From positions 558,001 to 622,000 of the forward strand of contig JAEQBH010000033.1 in assembly GCA_016808115.1 (NCBI GenBank): 64,000 nt of DNA, in the 5' to 3' direction. Of the stretch, positions 58,776 to 64,000 are shown piece by piece. The notes beneath the pieces were generated by a model. That model did not search any database. It was not told where the DNA came from and was given only the letters and a program-made list of their open reading frames with translations. The position numbers and the translations under genes are program-made. The stretch comes from Tetrastigma voinierianum (taxonomy: Eukaryota; Streptophyta; Magnoliopsida; Vitales; Vitaceae). Every line of letters starts with the position of its first letter. Within the stretch, counting starts at the first letter, position 1.

Positions 58776-59096
58776 TCATGGACACCTGACATGTCTTTGG
58801 GTGGTAGAAACCAGCCAGGTATGCTCTGTGGTTAACACTATCCTCTGGATGCTCTCGAAAGGCCCAATGATCCTCGGCGATAACTTCCCTCGCTTACCGA
58901 ACCTGACCACTCCACTTTTAGGCATCACCTTCAAGAAGACGTGATCCCAAACCTCGAACTCTAAGGGTTGACGTCGCACATCGACGCAAGCTCTTAGGCT
59001 CGTAGTGAAGGCATTTGTCGTGTCGAAGCTCACGCTTCTTAGAGGTGTCTCTGTCAGTCGGGACTGTGATGGAGCTCTCTCCACCTCGGTCGACAT
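58776..59096 (-). pseudogene. Integrase C-terminal part, element C
   Basis: The 106-codon frame reads DHVFLKVMPKSGVVRFGKR, then KLSPRIIGPFE and a diverged tail. It matches 27179-27457 in element B. The zinc and core parts that should lie to its right are absent. Confidence 0.8.
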
Positions 59097-59218
59097 AGCA
59101 GTGATCTACATGGCCTCCCATACAATGCCTCGAATGGTGCCATCTGTATACTCTCCACGATAGCGCGTTGTTATGGGGCCAGTTCCGTTAAGAGCAGTGC
59201 TCCTCTACCATAATACCG

Positions 59219-59297
59219 GGATGTGTGCTCGCAGCGTGTCCTCTAATATCTGTAATACCCAGGATGTGTGCTCGCAGCGTGTCCTCTAATATCTGTA
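59219..59297. repeat. Perfect 40-bp tandem duplication
   Basis: 'gggatgtgtgctcgcagcg' through 'ctctaatatctgta' occurs twice with almost no change. This points to a recent slippage event or an assembly artefact. Confidence 0.85.
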
Positions 59298-59389
59298 TAT
59301 AATCCATACATTTCGTAACCTACCGCAGCCCTTACTTTGTGTGTAGCGGCTTCCCAGTCCTGCCAATCGTGACAATCCAATGAATGGTG

Positions 59390-59850
59390 ACTTTAGTCGT
59401 ATCGTGTGTGAACATCCATATACAGCCACTTACCGAATCGACAACACCCGATGCCATTGCCAAAGGGAGTGTCAATCTCAGTCACTCCCGACTCCTATCA
59501 CTCCAACTCTAAGTGTGCGTGATAACGACCGTGTGTTTTCATCTCTCGATTAACATAACTCTTGACTACGCTTAAGACTCTTACATTCACATAAATTTAA
59601 GGGATATCTCTCCCGGGTCTCTTACACCACCCCTCGAATTCTCACCTTATATGGGATTAACGGCCCCCTTTTTGCTTTGTCCAACACACTCTAATTGCTC
59701 TTCATTCTTGAATGAACTATGAGTCTTCATTGGGCGTAGTCCTAAAGACAAACTCAACCCACACTCACAGAGTGGTGAATGATCGTCTGAGTGCACCCTC
59801 CCCGACTTGACGCGATGTTACCGTCCGCGAGCGCTAATAATGCGAGTTGT
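59390..59850. mobile_element. LTR-derived fragment inside element C
   Basis: 'actcctatcactc' with 'gtgtgttttc', and 'aaagacaaactcaacccacac' near 59747, match the extra block of the solo LTR at 36679 (37336-37380 and 37650-37670). It is therefore a piece of that LTR sub-variant out of place. Confidence 0.65.
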
Positions 59851-60659
59851 GACACCACATCTGCGGGGGTCCACCATGAGGCGAATCTCGGGAGATCCCT
59901 TACTCGTAATCTCGGCTAGGTCGGGTCGGATCTCACCCAAATCCTAGGGAAGGAGCATGGCATCTGGTTTCTCTAAGGCGCCAACCTCTAGCCCCGAATC
60001 GAGGCGGTGTCGGGTATGACAACCCGGCTAAGGTCCCAATTATTGACAACCCGATGGCTGTCAACTCATCCATGTCAAGCTTGACATCAACAACCAATAT
60101 GTCTCTACCACCCCTAAGGTCCTGCGCTTCCGCTAGCATGACTCGATCGTCACGACTTACGACCCACACTGCGGCCCCTACGGCTGTCACGTATTCTTGG
60201 GAGTGCTTGTATAACACCTCGGCGGCTGGCTCCTTTGGCTGTACCTTTGTTGTGGAGGAATATCTTTGTATCCTCTCTTTGTCTACCGGCCCAGGCGTGT
60301 TGTCCCGAAACCACCGGATCCTGTCTGCGGGGCGATCGGAGTCTCACGTGCCCGGTATCGGCGAGAAATAACATATCAACACTTACCTTGACTAACCTTG
60401 ATCTGGCCTTGGTCACGGACTCGTGTAGTAAAAGTCTTTTGCCTCTTCCCGAAGACTAGAAGAAGGCTGATCTGTTTCCCTCTTGACACTAACACTCGCA
60501 TCCACTAGTGCTCAGGCATCCTCGATCTCTTCACATGGTCGGGCCGTCGACCATGGAGTTCTGTCCCCGCGTGGCGAAGTCTACGATCACGCGAATGGAC
60601 AACGACCCATTCTCAGATCTGCAGTAATACCATCCAATCTAGAAAGTCGTATCTCGAAT

Positions 60660-61500
60660 TGACATTTGATCTCTCTGACTCATCACGACCTCCAACGCTT
60701 CTCTAAGTGGGCGACACGCGTCTTGACACCACGTGTCCCAAAAATCTCACCTCGGCAAAGCTCACATGCGAACTTGGCGCATAGTTGATGGTCTCTCAAC
60801 CACTGTAACACAATCCTCAAGTGATACTCATGCTCCCACTCGGCGGGAGTAGATCAAAAATGTCATCCGCGAAGACTCACGACAAGCGATCGTCTAAATA
60901 GGGTTGGAATATCCTGGCACATGAGATCCGTGAATATCATTGCAGGCGCGATGTTGATTAACTCGGGCATCGCAATCAAATAAGATACCATAACGCATCC
61001 TAAGCATTTGTCTTAGGATATCTGTCTGTTATAACCCTCGGTTGATGGTAACTAGTGCGAAGGTCTATCTTGGAGTAGATTCGCGCTCCTCTCACCTGAT
61101 CAAATAAATCATCAATCCTCGGTAATGGTTACCGATTCTTTATCGTAACCACTGTTCAGTACGCCTGGTCGATGCATAGTCGAAGGGTCTTGTCTTTCTT
61201 CTTTGCAAATAGAACCGGGCGCCCCATGGTGAAGTGCTCGGTCCAATGAACCCCTTGTCCAATAGCTCATGCTTCGGACTATGAGTTCCTGCTGACTCGA
61301 TTGGTGCTTAATCTGTGCGGAGTCATAGAGATGGGTGAAATGCGAGTGTAACTTCGATCACAGAAGCCTAGGACCCTCTGTGGAGTAGTCTGGAAGTGAA
61401 AGCTCATACGGAAAAACATCCACATACTCGCAAATTACTCGAGGTAGATTTAAGTCTGGTCTCTCCTCGTCCTCTAGGAGTCAAGGCTATTGCTTGACAC
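60660..61500 (-). pseudogene. Reverse transcriptase region, element C
   Basis: The DNA is collinear with 29160-29960 of element B ('ggtctctc', 'gcgctcctctcacctgatca' near 61085, 'atggtgaagtgctcggtc' near 61226). There is no open frame longer than 60 codons. Confidence 0.65.
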
Positions 61501-61899
61501 ATAGCGTATGACACGCTGGACTGAAGTATACTATATATGGGAAAATGTCATACTTGTCCCCCTGATACCACCACGATGCGAATCCTGGCGTGTAGGCGGT
61601 AACCTTCCTATGCTCACAATGCGATATGATACATGGTACCTGTCGACAATCCATCCGCGGTCCTCGGGTCCACTGCAATTAGAGTCTAGAGATCTCCGGC
61701 TCGCGACCTCGACATATACGTCCGCATTCTGCATCTTTAATCCCTAGGGGAGAACTCACATACAATGATACTCTCAAGGTCTCTAGAGGTCTGCCCATTC
61801 CACCGTATTTGGGGCCTCACTCTCTAGGTTTGGAATCTGACTAGTCTAATCTAGTAGTGTGGAGGAGTAATATTTCCATAACCTCACAACACCTTCAAT

Positions 61900-62126
61900 C
61901 TGTATGAACGATAGTGCCACCATCGGATCCCCTCCCCCTGTGAATGTCGGAGGATGATGCCTAAGCCTCACAGGAGGTTACTAGGACCTCCACGACTACC
62001 TTTCGTTGGCACGTGGATTGTTGTGCCGCAATACCTACAACCTCAACGAAAGCACAGTGATCAAACAACGGTGGTGTCGACGATGCCTCTTGGAAAAGCC
62101 TACGTCCTCGTCCTCGACTAGCCATC
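61900..62126 (-). pseudogene. Gag start, element C
   Basis: ATG on the minus strand at 62124-62126 (MASRGRGRRLFQEAS), the same start as element A at 23099. Plus-strand 'gtgaatgtcggaggatgatg' at 61939 matches the gag PPIFTG region. Most of gag is deleted. Confidence 0.65.
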
Positions 62127-62290
62127 TATACAGTTGATAGTAAGGACAATTCTGAATACGGATATCTATAAGGCATAAGGAAAACACTGGCATGAGATTA
62201 CTAATCATGCATATAAATGGTGTGTACATTGTCCTTGCATTTCGGGTAATGCAAGGCAATCAATTATACATTTAAGAAACATTTTTATCA

Positions 62291-64000
62291 ACAAAATCGG
62301 GCAAGTCTCACTTTATGCGGGAGGCTCTACCCCGAATACAAAACCATTATAATATAAAACACAATATAAACAATCCAATATAACAGTTTATGATTAAAAC
62401 GACCACTTGGGCTCATAAACCAATACTCATCACCATATCTATATCCAACTATATCCAATAGTTTCAAGAGTTTAAATTTTACTCTTATACAACACATATA
62501 TTAAAATTAGAGAATTCCTAATACATGTCATACATTATAACCCCAAGCCACAATCAAACTTTCTTTTTTAAAGCTCAATCTCTGGGATGAGCGTCTCTAT
62601 ACGATCCACATTGCACGTAAAATAATATCCCTCGACGGGGTGAGCTAATGCTTTAGTAGTGGAATCACCTAAGTGGAGTTACTCTCTACCCTGGATGTAT
62701 ATGCAATGCTCTAAAATAGAACACACATTCAGAAAAATGCATGATCCTACTTGAATGTCTAAGCCCAGTCATCTCGTACTGAGTCCTCACCGGCTCCTCA
62801 CGCTCGCCTAAGCCTCGTATGAGAATTATTATGTTTATTGTGGACAACCCTCCGAATGTATAAATATCGATTGGGTCGTCTTCAAATGATTGACTATTTA
62901 TGGATTCTCCCACTCCGTGTATATCAATTGGGCCGTCTCCGACGATTGATATTTTTAGTATGGACTACCCTCAGATCATTTTTAGTTTTAGACAACCCTC
63001 CGAAACCATTTTCTCTAGACTCATCTCATGCACTCACTCCTACCGTCCTAGGGTGTCCCAGTGCATATGGAATGCGTGATACGATTCCATTACGATCCTA
63101 TAACACATGCAAATATAAACATGCATATATTCACATAAAAATTAAATCACACAATCATTTTATGTAATTTCGCATTTCATCACATCAAGAGTACCAACTC
63201 ACGTGGGCTAATGATCAAACACCGAGCAATTCTACTTGAATTACTTGACCAAAAACCACGTTAATTCTGAAATTTATTTGTGAACGCGTCTTGGGAATAG
63301 TGAAACCTCGAAACTATTCCGAAAAATCCGCGTCGGTTTACTTTGTGAACCCAAATTTCATGGCCATTTCCGGCCTCATTCCAATCAAGACATGATTTAT
63401 CACATAATTGCCCAACCAATGACCCAAATCAGCCCGTGGACAGTCACGGGTTGCCCACTTGAGTCTCTAACATTTTTCCACCTCGGTTCCAAGCTTTGGA
63501 ACCGATCAAACGGTCATTCAAGGCCTCATACACATCACAACATGATTTAATGCATAAATCATGACACAAACAGCCCACACAGTCCGTGAACTGTAAAAAT
63601 GGCTCCAAAAATTATAACAATTCGGTCCTAAGATTTGGGACCGATCAAACGGCCCTTCACGACCTCATTCAACTCAAACATTAACATAGCTCTTAAACAA
63701 AGAATAAAACCCAAGTAAGGAGAAACCCCTATCTCTCAGAGTTTGTCAAAAACTCTGGCAGGACCCATGCGTAGGCCTCGTGTGCGAGCAACTTGGCTTT
63801 TGTCAGAGCAAATTCAGCAGTCGGATCGCCGATATTTTTAGAAGAAGTTAGATGTTCTCTCTCTAAAAACCAATATGCAACTCCCCTGTTTCTCCTCCCA
63901 CGTTTTTCTCCCTTTTTGCATTTTGAAGAGGATGACACTATTCCTCTTTTGTCCTTTTCTAACTTAAAACAATTCCAAAATGACCATTTTGTCCTTCATT
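62291..64000 (-). mobile_element. Right LTR (5' LTR) of element C, runs off the window
   Basis: From 'atcgggcaagtctc' at about 62296 it is collinear with the left LTR from about 56375. The first roughly 80 bp and the primer site are missing. The CCTCCGA block is at 62845-63010. The sequence is still LTR at 64000. Confidence 0.8.

Larger units (their letters stand above)
58389..62290 (-). mobile_element. Element C internal region, rearranged
   Basis: Only about 3.9 kb against 6.0-6.3 kb in A and B. Reading from the left it holds an integrase C-terminal piece, a 40-bp duplication, an LTR-derived fragment (about 59390-59850), unassigned sequence (59850-60460), a gag-like fragment (about 60470-60630), RT (60660-61500), protease traces (61540-61790) and a gag start (61900-62126). 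The order is disturbed, so there were deletions and a nested insertion or template switch. Confidence 0.7.

Overview
The window looks like a repeat-dense intergenic stretch of a plant nuclear genome, most likely an angiosperm. Evidence for this: AT-rich sequence with interrupted, intron-containing coding traces; long Ty3/Gypsy (chromovirus-like) LTR retrotransposons primed by initiator tRNA-Met; and an endogenous plant pararetrovirus (Caulimoviridae). I see no bacterial-style operons, rRNA, tRNA or CRISPR. Almost every coding trace carries stops or frameshifts, so most of the window is fossil DNA, or partly DNA with uncorrected indels.

Layout. 1-1290: decayed LTR-like remnant with a 42-bp tandem repeat. 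1291-4670: AT-rich spacer. 4671-4838: RING-H2-like fragment on the minus strand. 5500 to about 11640: a multi-exon minus-strand gene or pseudogene that I cannot name; several exons with splice sites can be read. 11871-16886: AT-rich spacer.

16887-34957 is a minus-strand Gypsy array of the form LTR-internal-LTR-internal-LTR, with one LTR shared by two internal regions. 34958-50968 is the pararetrovirus. It runs on the plus strand from reverse transcriptase through RNase H, a fourth ORF, the promoter/leader, the tRNA primer site, a small ORF and a capsid/movement/retropepsin polyprotein. At about 45765 it flips into an inverted second copy. Three LTRs of the Gypsy family have landed inside it (36679-38869, 42187-44200, 46507-48594).

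50969-56293 holds an older LTR carrying 34-bp tandem repeats. It was split by a 3.4-kb LTR (51916-55312, perfect CTTTT target duplication), and a possible hAT end follows. 56294-64000 is a third, rearranged Gypsy element whose right LTR runs off the window.

How the parts relate. The pararetrovirus gene order (primer site, small ORF, capsid then movement domain, protease-RT-RNase H, fourth ORF) resembles the cavemovirus/solendovirus type. The ORFs are joined by an ATGA overlap (45625-45628) and a 14-nt overlap (36117-36130). The unusual part is a retropepsin-like domain at the end of the movement polyprotein, followed immediately by the normal retropepsin that opens the pol ORF. Together with the roughly 2.5-kb inverted repeat, which could be transcribed into hairpin RNA, this is the best candidate for something undescribed. 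None of the viral or transposon genes looks intact.
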